NCBI RefSeq assembly: GCF_018294505.1
Contig: NC_057796.1
Coordinates: 188,152,907 to 188,216,906, forward strand
Direction: 5' to 3'
DNA length: 64,000 nucleotides
DNA from: Triticum aestivum
Taxonomy: Eukaryota; Streptophyta; Magnoliopsida; Poales; Poaceae
Part shown: in pieces, positions 54,459-64,000 of the stretch
How positions within the stretch are numbered: the first letter of the stretch is position 1
Layout of the letters: every line of letters begins with the position of its first letter
Notes under the pieces: model-generated
What the model was told of the DNA's origin: nothing
The model's input: only the letters and a program-made list of their open reading frames with translations
Databases searched by the model: none
Translations under genes and position numbers: made by a program

Positions 54459-56042
54459 TGATACGTCTCCGACGTATCTATAATTTTTGATTGTTCCATG
54501 CTATTATATTATCTGTTTTGGATGTTTAATGGGCTTTATTATACACTTTTATATTATTTTTGGGACTAACCTACTAACCCAAGGCCCAGTGCAAATTGCT
54601 GTTTTTTTGCCTATTTCAGTGTTTTGCAGAAAAGGAATATCAAAAGGAATCCAAACAGAATGAATCCTTCGGGAGAGTGATTTTTGGAACAAACGTGATC
54701 CAGAGGACTTGGAGTGGACGTCAAGAAAGAAGCAAGGAGGCCACGAGGCAGGGAGGCGCGCCTGCCCCCCTGGGTGTGCCCCCACCCTTGTGAGCCCCTC
54801 GCAGCTCCATCGACCTACTTCTTCCTCCTATATATACCCATATAGCACGAAACCATCCAGGAGCACCACGAAACCCTATTTCCACCACCGCAACCTTCTG
54901 TACCCGTGAGATCCCATCTTGGGGCCTTTTCCGACGCTCCGCCGGAGGGGGAATCGATCACGGGGGAGCTTCTACATCAACACCTTAGCCTCTCCGATGA
55001 TGTTTGAATAGTTTACCTCAGACCTTCTGGGTCCATAGTTATTAGCTAGATGGCTTCTTCTGTCTCTTTGGATCTCAATACAAAGTTCTCCTTGATCTTC
55101 TTGGAGATCTATTTGATGTAACTCTTTTTGCGGTGTGTTTGTCGAGATTCGATGAATTGTGGGTTTATGATCAAGATTATCTATGAACAATATTTGAATC
55201 TCCTCTGAATTCTTTTATGTATGATTGGTTATCTTTGCAAGTCTCTTTGAATTATAAGTTTAGTTTGGCCTACTAGATTGATCTTTCTTGCAATGGGAGA
55301 AGTGCTTAGCTTTGGGTTCAATCATGCGGTGCTCAATCCCAGTGACAGAAGGGGAAACGACACATATTGTCTTGTTGCCATCGAGGATAAAAAGATGGGG
55401 TTTATATCATATTGCTTGAGTTTATCCCTCTACATCATGTCATCTTGCCTAATGCGTTACTCTATTCTTATGAACTTAATACTCTAGATGCATGCTGGAT
55501 AGCGGTCGATGTGTGGAGTAATATTAGTAGATACAGAATCATTTCGGTCTACTTGTCACGGACGTGATGCCTATATACATGATCATGCCTAGATATTCTC
55601 ATAACTATGCACTATTCTATCAATTGCTCGACAGTAATTTGTTCACCCACCGTAATACTTATGCTATCTTGAGAGAAGCCACTATTGAAACCTATGGCCC
55701 CCGGGTCTATTCTCCAGCATATTAATCTCCCGTCAACTAGCTATTTCTGTCGCCGTTTATTTTGAAATCTTTACTTTTTATCCTTATCATAAAAATACCA
55801 AAAATATTATCTTATCATCTCTATCAAATCTCACTTTTGCAAGTGGCCATGAAGGGATTGACAACCCCTTTATCGCATTGGTTGCAAGGTTCTTATTTGT
55901 TTGTGTAGGTACGAGGGACTTGCGTGTGGCCTCCTACTGGATTGATACCTTGGTTCTCAAAACTGAGGGAAATACTCACGCTACTCTGCTGCATCACCCT
56001 TTCCTCTTCAAGGGAAAACCAACGCATGCTCAAGAGGTAGCA
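54459..56042 (+). repeat. D 3' LTR (1584 bp)
   Basis: It starts TGATACGTCTCCGACGTATC and ends CAAGAGGTAGCA, followed by CCCGA. It closely resembles the 5' LTR with scattered substitutions and small indels. Confidence 0.95.
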
Positions 56043-56088
56043 CCCGACTCGGTGAAATCCCCCAAAATCCCAATGCTTACCGGCCTGC

Positions 56089-56096
56089 TATAAAAA
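56089..56096 (+). promoter_or_regulatory. TATA box of the 247-aa ORF homolog, copy 2
   Basis: TATAAAAA in CTGCTATAAAAACCC, 89 bp before the ATG at 56178, mirroring copy 1. It escaped the D insertion by only 47 bp. Confidence 0.6.
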
Positions 56097-56177
56097 CCCT
56101 CACGGCCGGCGAGTCCAGCGTCGCATTTTCCCCTCCCTCCTTGTAGCTTATCTCGTCTGCTTCTCCCACAATCGCCA

Positions 56178-56923
56178 ATGGCGCTGGTCTGTCGTCGTCG
56201 CTCAGCCACTCCGCCATCATCAGAGTACAGCTCCAGCTGGGAGGCTACACCATGGCGGCGGCGCAGTCCCCAGCGTAGTGTAGTGCGCGTGGCGTCCCTG
56301 TTGGGTGTGCGCGGAACACCCACCACACGCTCCTCCGCCGGTGCCCGTCGGCAGCTGTTGCCAGCCACCATTGCCACCACACCACCGTCGAAAGCCAGGG
56401 CCATCGCCTGCTCCACTGCCGTGGCCCGAAGGCGGGAGGTGGCCATCGTGGCCGCCACCCCACTGCCGGCCACCGTGGCCATCACCCGCTCCGCCACCGC
56501 GGCCCGAAGGCGGGAGGTGGTGATCGTGGCCGCCACCCCATCATCAGCCGCCGTGGCCGTCAACCACCTTCGACCGCCGGGATCATCACCCGCTCCGCTA
56601 GCACCGCCCAAAGGCGGGAGGCGGAGGTGGATGCCCGCACGTGCGTCAGCGACCTTGCGCTCTACACCGAGTTCCTGCAGGAGGAGGAGGAGCGCCTTGT
56701 AGAGCACACAAAGAGCCTTACCGCCGCCGTGGCCGCGGCACACACTGCCTCAGAGGCGAGGAATCAGGAGATCTACAAGGAGAACCACCACTTCGAGGAG
56801 AACCACGGCTTCGAGAGGCAGAGGGCGTTCGAGGTGAGCATCACTGAAGCTGCAACAGTGGCACACACCATATTGCGGTTGCCCAGCTCGTCGGTAGGCT
56901 CCTCCTCCTCCGCCTCTTACTGA
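56178..56923 (+). pseudogene. Arg/Ala-repeat protein, CACTA copy 2 (frameshifted)
   Basis: This is the homolog of the 247-aa ORF in copy 1. It starts MALVCRRRSATPPSSEYSSS and keeps the basic N-terminus (RRRSPQRSVVRVASLLGVRG) and the repeats (ITRSATAARRREVVIVAATP). Near 56570 the frame shifts; the C-terminal part then continues in the frame open from 56627 (DARTCVSDLALYTEFLQEEE, then NQEIYKENHHFEENHGFERQ), ending SSSSASY at the stop 56921-56923. A duplication-like stretch (EENHHFEENHGF) is specific to this copy. Protein-level conservation on both sides of the break, together with a shared TATA position, shows that the ORF was once intact in this copy. Confidence 0.65.
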
Positions 56924-57634
56924 GCGCGCTCGGCAGAGAAGAGGCAGCCGGAAGTAGTACAAAGCCCCTCCGCAGTAGTAGTAGTATTTAGGGGCTATTT
57001 TGTTCAGTTCATCTGACCATAGATGTGGTGGAACTGTACAACGTACTTAAAATTAGCTAGTATGTATAGTTGAACTAGCTATTTTAGTACATGTTTGGCA
57101 ATAATTGGGGAAAAGTTTGGTCTGTTCAGCTATCGAGTTGAACTGTTTGTATAAATTAAGAACGACTGCTTAATCTATGAATGAAATCTAAGCTTAATTA
57201 CTGAATTTTAGTTGCAAAAATTAGATACTGCTAGTGATTTTTAGCTTCATATTTTGACAAATCGCAGTGTTACAAGGTTGACAAATGGCAATGTTACTAG
57301 ATAAACAAATGTCAATCCTTCCAGTTTGACAAATGGCAACATACCCAATATGACAGAAGCAAATCTTACCAAATTGTTTGTAAGTGGTTGCACACGGGTC
57401 ATCCAAAAGAACCGTTTGCATTGAAGACATGCACAGATCCTGCTCTCACTTTGCATACGGTGTTCTATTTAAAACCCAAGAAAAAAACTATTTCTGGCGG
57501 CGGCGGAGGCGGCGTGCCACACCGTCGTTGTCGTTGTCGTCCTCCGGGACGCCGTTGTCGATGGCGACGTCCCATGCCGCTGAGGGGGCGCGCGCACAAA
57601 GAGAAAGGAGGGAGGCCATGGAAGTCAAAGGGCT
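56924..57634. other. CACTA copy 2 non-coding
   Basis: AT-rich region matched in copy 1 at 18011-18684. No gene supported. Confidence 0.5.
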
Positions 57635-57765
57635 CGCTTCCCAGTGAGCCTGTGCAGCGTACAACTTGCACGCTTCCCAGTGAGCCTGCGCAATCGAGGA
57701 CAACTTGTATGCCTCTCGGTCAGCCTACGCAGCGGACTGCGCTCGCACGCCTCCCGTTCAATCAA
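57635..57765. repeat. About 36-bp minisatellite, CACTA copy 2
   Basis: Degenerate units around GCTTCCCAGTGAGCCTGCGC, inverse of the array at 17885-18010. Confidence 0.75.
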
Positions 57766-57949
57766 GGTCAAGCAGCTGTTCGCACGGCACCTCCTACAGC
57801 CATTAAAACCAAGACACGTGGCGTCACATGAATGGTTAACAGAACACACACGGTTTGAATTATACAAATGTTTGAGATATTAAAGTGGAAGCTATTTTTT
57901 CAAAATGACATTTTTGGCGATCATTATTCGAGTGCGCTTTCTCTCAAAA

Positions 57950-59680
57950 TGGACAAGAAAATACCACAGCATGTCGGGTGCCAGCCATGATAGCATGCCA
58001 AGTTTCATGAATTTCAGACGAGTTTTGGATTTACTAGAATTTAAAAACTAGGTATCTCAACGTTTTGTCGGCAATCAACGGTGCCGTGGTGTTTGAAATT
58101 TATTGCCATGAGCATGTGCATGTAGTTCAAATTTGAATTATGCACATAAATGCATTGAAAACTCAGTTAATGCATAAAAATGTCCAAACTAACCCCGAAA
58201 AATCACAAAAATTGACGCAACACTCCTGTTGTTCTATGTTGACACGAGAAATTTTTTGAAAGCAATAAGAGGCAATGGATATCGTTTCGTCCCCAAAGGT
58301 GGGACATTCCCTACCGAAACCATCATGCTTGTTGTGAGAAGCTCTCGTTTGTGAGAAGCATATACCCAAACCTGCCACAAATGGGACAAAAACTTTACCA
58401 CGGCATGTTGATGCTGCTCCATGATAGCATGCCAAGTTCCATGAATTTCAGACGAGTTTTGGATTTACTAGAATTTAAAAACCAGGTATCTCAACATTTT
58501 GCCGGTAATCAACGGTGCCCTGGTGTTTGAAATTCATTCCCATTTCTTGCATGGGACCTAAGCATGCACCCAAGGACACAGATTTGATTTTTCAGCCAAT
58601 TTATATGCACTGGAGCATGTGCATGTAGTTCAAATTTGAATTATGCACATAAATGCATTGAAAACTCAGTTAATGCATAAAAATGTCCAAACGAACCCCG
58701 AAAAATCAAAAAAATTGACACAACACTCCTGGTGTTCTATGTTGACATGAGAAAATTTTGAAAGCAATAAGAGGCAATGGATATTGTTTCGTCTCCAAAT
58801 GTGGGACGTTCCCTACCGAAACCATCATGCTTGTTCTGAGAAGCTGTGGTTTGTGAGAAGCATATACCCAAACCTGCCCCAAATGGGATAGAAAATTTAC
58901 CACGGCATGTTGATGCAGCTCCATGATAGCATGCCAAGTTTCCTGAATTTCAGACAACTTTTGGATTTACTAGAATTTAAAATCCAGGTATCTCAATGTT
59001 TGTGGCCGAGTGACAGTGGCAGGGTGTTTGACATTCATTCCCATTTCTTGCATGGGACCTAAGCATGCAACCAAGGACACATATTTGAATTTTCAACCAA
59101 TTAATATGCATTAGAGCATGTGCATGTAGTTCAAATTTGAATTATTCACATGAATGCATTGAAAACTCAGTTAATGTATAAAATGTCCAAGCGAACCCCG
59201 AAAAATCCCAAAAATTGACACAACACTCTTGTTGTTCTATGTTGACACTAGGAAAAAATTAGAAATCGAGAAGAGGCAACATATATTGTTTCGTCCAGAA
59301 AGGTGAAACATTCCCTACCGAAACCATCACACTTGTTGTGAGAAGCTCTGCTTTATGAGAAGCTTATACCCAAACCTGCCCCAAATGGGACAAAAATTTT
59401 ACCACGACATGTTGATGCCGCTCCATGATAGCATGCCAAGTTTCATGAATTTCGGACGAATTTTGGATTTACTAGAATTACAAAAGCAAGTACGTCGATG
59501 TTTGCCGTAGAGCTACGGTGCAGTGGTGTTCGAATTTCATCCCCATTTCTTGCATGGGATATAAGCATAAACCCATGGACACATATATGATTTTACAACC
59601 CATGTTGGTGCACCGGAGCATGTGCATGTAGTTTAATTTTGAATTGTGCACCTCAAATGTTCAAACGAACCCTGAATAAT
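57950..59680. repeat. About 500-bp tandem array, CACTA copy 2
   Basis: Landmark ACCACGGCATGTTGATG (or close variants) recurs at about 57963, 58397, 58900 and 59401. Units contain the same markers as copy 1 in inverse order. The first unit is shortened. Both copies hold four units, so the array predates their separation. Confidence 0.9.
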
Positions 59681-59994
59681 TCCAATTCTTTTATAGCACA
59701 CATATAGTTGCATGTTCACTACAGATAAAAGGTCTAGCAATTCAAACACCGTCCATTGCCACTGTGATCCCATTATGTAATTCAAATCAAGATGAAAAAT
59801 CAAGTAGATCGCACACAGTTTATTATCACCAACCGTGTGAGATGCAACACAAAATATCCTGGAGCACCATCAGTGTATAGTACGCCTATGGCTTACGCGA
59901 GAAAGCGTGTCGGCAACAGTCCACAGCCGGTGTCTCAAGCACACTAGCTCGCTCCCCAAATATCATTTCACTGTTCAATCGTCGCTGGTGAAAG

Positions 59995-60609
59995 ATGGGC
60001 ACGTGGACCCGCGTCGTGAGGGCAACTTCGGTGGCCCACTCCGGCGTGAGCGCGCCCGCAGCCGCCATGCGCGTGCTAACAAGGTGCATGAGCACGGCCG
60101 CAATCTGCGATCGGACGGCCAAGGCAGCCCAAACGGCCGTTGTTACTTCTCAGGTGGCGGCAGCAACATCTGCCTCAGGGATAGCAACTAGCGAGAGCGG
60201 CACAGCAGTTGTCCGTTCCGCAGCGGTGGCCTTAGCCCTGATGGAGGTGGCCCTCGACCATGTCGAGGCCGCCCACGCCCAGCTCCTGGCGGTCACCGCA
60301 CAAATCGAACGAAGCTTCTCCAACAACGGTCGGCAACCCACGGCCGAAGAGTTGGCAATCGCCGAGAGCGTTCGAGCAGCCGTCCGTTCCTCCGCCGCAT
60401 ACCTTGCAATGACGGAGCCCGTCCAAGCCCAGATTGCGGCCGCCCACCCCCAGCTCGTGGCGACCTTTTCCAAAGAGATGGCGGAGACGGATGGCGAGAT
60501 GCCTGCCGAGTATGGTGCGATGGATGCCATGGAGCCCCTTCCCTAGGAGACCGTCAGGCGCGAGCTGGACATGGAGGCGGCGGCGGAGATCGACGAGCAC
60601 GAGCCGTAG
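59995..60609 (+). pseudogene. Ala-rich helical protein, CACTA copy 2 (premature stop)
   Basis: This is the homolog of the 204-aa ORF. It starts MGTWTRVVRATSVAHSGVSA at the same Met as in copy 1 and reads AAHAQLLAVTAQIERSFSNN and TAEELAIAESVRAAVRSSAA. A TAG at 60544-60546 falls after DAMEPLP; reading on gives the same acidic C terminus (ELDMEAAAEIDEHEP) to 60609. The truncation removes about 21 residues, and a shortened 183-aa protein could still be made. Substitutions between copies seem often conservative at the protein level, which hints at past selection, but I have not measured that. Confidence 0.55.
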
Positions 60610-61163
60610 TACTAGTACTCTTTTGTTTTGTTTAATTAAGAGTGTCGCTCTTTAATGTGCTAGAGTAATGTTTAGGTCAGCTAGCTCTGTTTAATTGCTG
60701 AACTTGCTCGATTAAGAAGTGTGGGTGTGCTGTAGTCTCCTTTGTGTACCCAAATTATGCAATGACGTGGATGACCATTGTAACCAGGGAAATTCAAACC
60801 AAAATTTTTGACGTTCAAACTCATCACACACGAGTTAAGCTATCTGAATCGTTTGTGATGTTCACATATCATACACAGTTCTGAATAAGGGACCTTGTCT
60901 CATGACACTTTGCGTGCCAGTTTTTTCGCTGAAGCGATTCCAAATTTTCGGCTTCCGCGAAAATTTCTACCTCCGCGCCCCTCCCCCTTACCAAAAGTCA
61001 TATTTCCCCCTGTTTCCGCCTTCCTTTCCAAGTTGGAACCTTCACTCCTTGCTTGCAGTGCCGCCTCCTCACTGGCGACCCTCCTTCATGCGGCTCGGCC
61101 TCGTCTATCCAGGTAGCTAATCCACACCCGACCCCCATCATCCTCCTCCTTCCACATCCCACA

Positions 61164-61282
61164 TGCCCCGACCGCCGGCGTGAGCGCGACACCTTCCACC
61201 CAAATCACCAACCCCTCCACCAAATAAGCACCTCCCTAAGCCATGGTGCACGCAGTATAGCCAGGATGTCAAGGAGCACTTG
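61164..61282 (+). pseudogene. 73-aa ORF homolog, CACTA copy 2 (stop, then cut by LTR)
   Basis: It starts MPRPPA followed by a TGA, then reads on as RHLPPKSPTPPPNKHLPKPW, matching the ORF at 14191-14412. At 61283 it is interrupted by a long terminal repeat. Confidence 0.55.
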
Positions 61283-64000
61283 TGTGACGCCCCCGATTTG
61301 ACCGTACACTAATCATGCACGCAAATGTGTACGACCAAGATCAGGGACTCACGGGAAGATATCACAACACAACTCTAAAACATAAATAAGTCATACAAGC
61401 ATCATAATACAAGACAGGGGCCTCGAGGGCTCGAATACAAGTGCTCGATCACAGACGAGTCAGCGGAAGCAACAATATCTGAGTACAGACATAAGTTAAA
61501 CAAGCTTGCCTTAAGAAGGCTAGCACAAACTGGGATACAGATCGAACGAGGCGCAGGCCTCCTGCCTGGGGTCCTCCTAACTACTCCTGGTCGTCGTCAG
61601 CGGCCTGCACGTAGTAGTAGGCACCTCCAGTGACGTAGGTGTCGTCGTCGATGGTGGCGTCTGGCTCCTGGGCTCCAACATCTGGTTGCGACAACCAGAT
61701 AGAAAGGAAAGGGGGAAAAGAGGGAGAGAAGCAACCGTGAGTACTCATCCAAAGTACTCGCAAGCAAGGAGCTATACTACATATGCATGGGTATATGTGT
61801 AAAGGGGCATATCAGTGGACTGAACTACAGAATGCCAGAATAAAAGGGGGATAGCTAGTCCTGTCGAAGACTACGCTTCTGGCCATCTCCATCTTGCAGC
61901 AAGTAGAAGAGAGTAGATTGAAGTCCTCCAAGTAGCATCGCATAGCATAATCCTACCCGGCGATCCCCTCCTCGTCGCCCTGTTAGAGAGCGATCAACGG
62001 GTTGTATCTGGCACTTGGAAGGGTGTATTTTATTCAGTATCCAGTTCTAGTTGTCATAAGGTCAAGGTACAACTCCGGGTCGTCCTTTTACCGAGGGACA
62101 CGGCTATTCGAATAGATAAACTTCCCTGCAGGGGTGCACCACATAACCCAACACGCTCGATCCCATTTGGCCAGACACACTTTTCTGGGTCATGCCCGGC
62201 CTCGTAAGATCAACGCGTCGCAGCCCCACCTAAGCACAACAGAGCGGTCAGTACGCCGGTCTAACCCTATGCGCGCAGGGGTCTGGGCCCATCGCCCTAT
62301 GCACACCTGCACGTTGCGTACGCGGCCGGAAGCAGACCTAGCCTAGTGGCGTTCCAGTCCAATCCGGCGCGCGCCACTCAGTCGCTGACGTCAAGAAGGC
62401 TTCGGCTGATACCACGACGCCGGGATACCCATAACTACTCCCGCGTAGATGGTTAGTGCGTATAGACCAAATGGCCAGACTCAGATCAAATACCAAGATC
62501 TCGTTAAGCGTGTTAAGTAACCGCGAACGCCGACCAGGGCCAGGCCCACCTCTCACCTGGGTGGTCTCAACCTGCCCTGTCGCTCCGCCACAAAGATCCA
62601 CTTGCGGGTACTCCTACGAGCCGACCCGAGTTTAGTCATCACATGTGTCATGTATGTAGTATATAAGTATATACCTGTGATCACCGCGCAGGTGATCACG
62701 GCCCGATAGTATAGCACAGCAGACGGACAAGAATGTAGGGCCACTGATGGAAATCTAGCATCCTAAACTAAGCATGTAGGATTGCAGGTAAAGGTAACAA
62801 CAATAGTAGCAAGGATAGGCTATGCATCAGGATAGGATATCGGAAAACAGTAACATGCTACACTACTCTAATGCAAGCAGTATAGAGAAGAATAGGCGAT
62901 ATCTGGTGATCAAGGGGGGGGCTTGCCTGGTTGCTCTGGCAAGTAGGAGGGGTCGTCAACTCCGTAGTCGAACTGGGCAGCAGCAGTGTCGGTCTCGTAG
63001 TCTACCGGAGAGAAGAGGGGGAAGAAACAGTAAATACAATGCAAACATAAGCATGACGATGCGTGACATGACAATGAACGGTGCTAGGTGTGTCCTAACG
63101 CGACAGTAGGTGGTACCGGCGAAGGGGGGGGGAACATCCGGGAGGTATTCCCGATGTTTCGCGTTTTCGGACAGACGGACCGGCGGGGGAAAGTTGCTAG
63201 TTCGATAGGTTAGGGAGGTGTGGTGGACGAACGGACTGCATATTCGGATTCGTCTCGTCGTTCTGAGCAACTTTCATATAGAAAACATTTTCATCCGAGT
63301 TACGGTTTAAAAGATATGAATTTTCAAAGATTATTTGAATTTCTAGAATTATTTAATTAACAGAAAAGGGATATGACGTCAGCATGACGTATGAGTGACG
63401 TCAGCGGTCAACAGTCCGGTTGACTGGTCAAAACTGACACGGGGGACCCACCTGTCATAGACAGTGGGTTAACAGAAGATTAAACTAATTAATTTTTAGT
63501 TAATTAACTACTGGGCCCACCTGTCAGTGAGTGATTAGATTAATTAATTATTTTTATTTATAAAACATTTTCCTTTTCTTTTTTTTATTTTTGCGGCGGG
63601 CCCCGCATGTCAGTGGCTGGGCCTGCCCAGTCAGCACGTTGACTGGGTGGACCCAGTCAACGGGGCCCACGGGCCCACTGGCAGTGGCACTGGGGGGGCC
63701 AGGCCAGCCACGTCGGCGGCCGGCGCCGGAGCGACTCCGACGAGCCAAACGCGGCGGCGTGGCTCGGGAGGGGCGCGGGTTTCACGCACAGGGGGTCTGC
63801 GGGGTCGTGGCGGGGCGCGTTCGACGCGGCTCGGCGCCGCGCGTCCAACGGTGGTGGCCGGAGGGGCTGGAACGGGCGGGGGCGAGCGCTTCAAGCTCGC
63901 CGGCGGCGAGGTGCTTCGGGCGAGCAACGGCAACGTTGGTTCGGCGCGAGATCGGGCAAGCGGAGGAGCTGGGGAGCATCTACGTGCGGTGGGGAGTGCT
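61283..64000. repeat. Long LTR of an unnamed retrotransposon (continues past window)
   Basis: It begins TGTGACGCCCCCGATTTGAC exactly where CACTA copy 2 breaks. At least 2.7 kb, so either a very long LTR or an LTR plus interior. It has GC-rich segments with repeated GGGCCCAC-like motifs near 63500-63680 and no recognisable retroviral domain. Expected target duplication on the left is ACTTG (61278-61282); the right copy lies outside. ORFs in it, mostly minus strand and Pro/Ala/Arg-rich, look accidental. Confidence 0.6.

Larger units (their letters stand above)
49285..56042 (+). mobile_element. D: gag-only Athila-like LTR retrotransposon
   Basis: LTRs at 49285-50856 and 54459-56042 are flanked by the perfect duplication CCCGA (49280-49284, 56043-56047). 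A primer-binding site with one difference from the tRNA-Asp complement lies at 50868-50885. The 3.6-kb interior has one short gag-like ORF and a long AT-rich region, with no protease, RT or integrase. This is the layout of terminal-repeat elements that keep only gag. LTR starts and the 3' interior are shared with element E. Confidence 0.93.
41720..64000 (-). mobile_element. CACTA transposon copy 2 (partial, inverted relative to copy 1)
   Basis: It begins CACTACTGCAGGATGGTCCA after the target ATG (41717-41719). Its order matches copy 1 read backwards: right-type terminus, exonuclease-like gene, 247-aa ORF, minisatellite, 500-bp array, 204-aa ORF and 73-aa ORF. The other terminus, and the B3-like gene if present, lie beyond 64000. 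Three LTR elements interrupt it: E (42742-48161), D (49285-56042) and an unnamed LTR from 61283. I mark it minus because its gene order is the reverse of copy 1. Confidence 0.85.

Noticed and set aside
61581..63979. Several ORFs of 60-104 aa in the last LTR
   Set aside because: GC-rich, overlapping on both strands, with no recognisable domain or conserved start.

Overview
The window is plant nuclear DNA made almost entirely of nested transposable elements. It contains no ordinary host gene, tRNA, rRNA or CRISPR array. Long Athila-, Tat- and SIRE-type LTR retrotransposons stacked inside one another, together with large CACTA transposons full of subterminal repeats, suggest an intergenic region of a large grass genome, most likely wheat or another Triticeae. 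The species is inference; the nesting is read directly from target-site duplications (TSDs).

The oldest layer is one Tat-like Gypsy element ('A', + strand). Its gag, protease and reverse-transcriptase reading order continues across every insertion: 1-259, 10396-10457, 10883-11698, 31239-31879 and 40774-41719. Into A went: (1) F1, a complete Athila-type Gypsy, 260-10390, TSD CCGAG; (2) a solo LTR, 10458-10882, minus; (3) CACTA copy 1, 11699-31235, TSD ATG; (4) B, a non-autonomous Tat-like element, 31880-40768, TSD GTAAC; (5) CACTA copy 2, from 41720 past the window end, in inverted orientation to copy 1.

The CACTA copies were hit in turn. Copy 1 carries a truncated SIRE-like Copia (21111-30464, minus) with an env-position accessory ORF. 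Copy 2 carries E (42742-48161, minus, TSD GACGT), D (49285-56042, plus, TSD CCCGA) and the start of a further LTR element (61283-64000). D and E are gag-only or gag-less Athila-like derivatives that share a 3' internal region.

The most interesting content is the cargo of the two CACTA copies. With the younger insertions removed they are collinear. Both carry a 3'-5' exonuclease-like gene of the WRN/DEDDy type, an Arg/Ala-repeat protein gene with a TATA box at the same distance in both copies, a roughly 500-bp tandem array, and an Ala-rich helical protein gene. A small basic ORF is present in copy 1 and cut off in copy 2. Copy 1 also has a two-exon gene resembling a B3 DNA-binding domain. No CACTA transposase (TnpD-like) is visible. 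The exonuclease is broken in both copies by other elements and shares the same in-frame TGA in both. Element B also carries a six-exon antisense gene of the 'putative gypsy-type transposon' family. Nearly all retroelement reading frames are damaged by stops or frameshifts; exceptions are B's gag, B's protease, the Copia RT frame and D's short gag.
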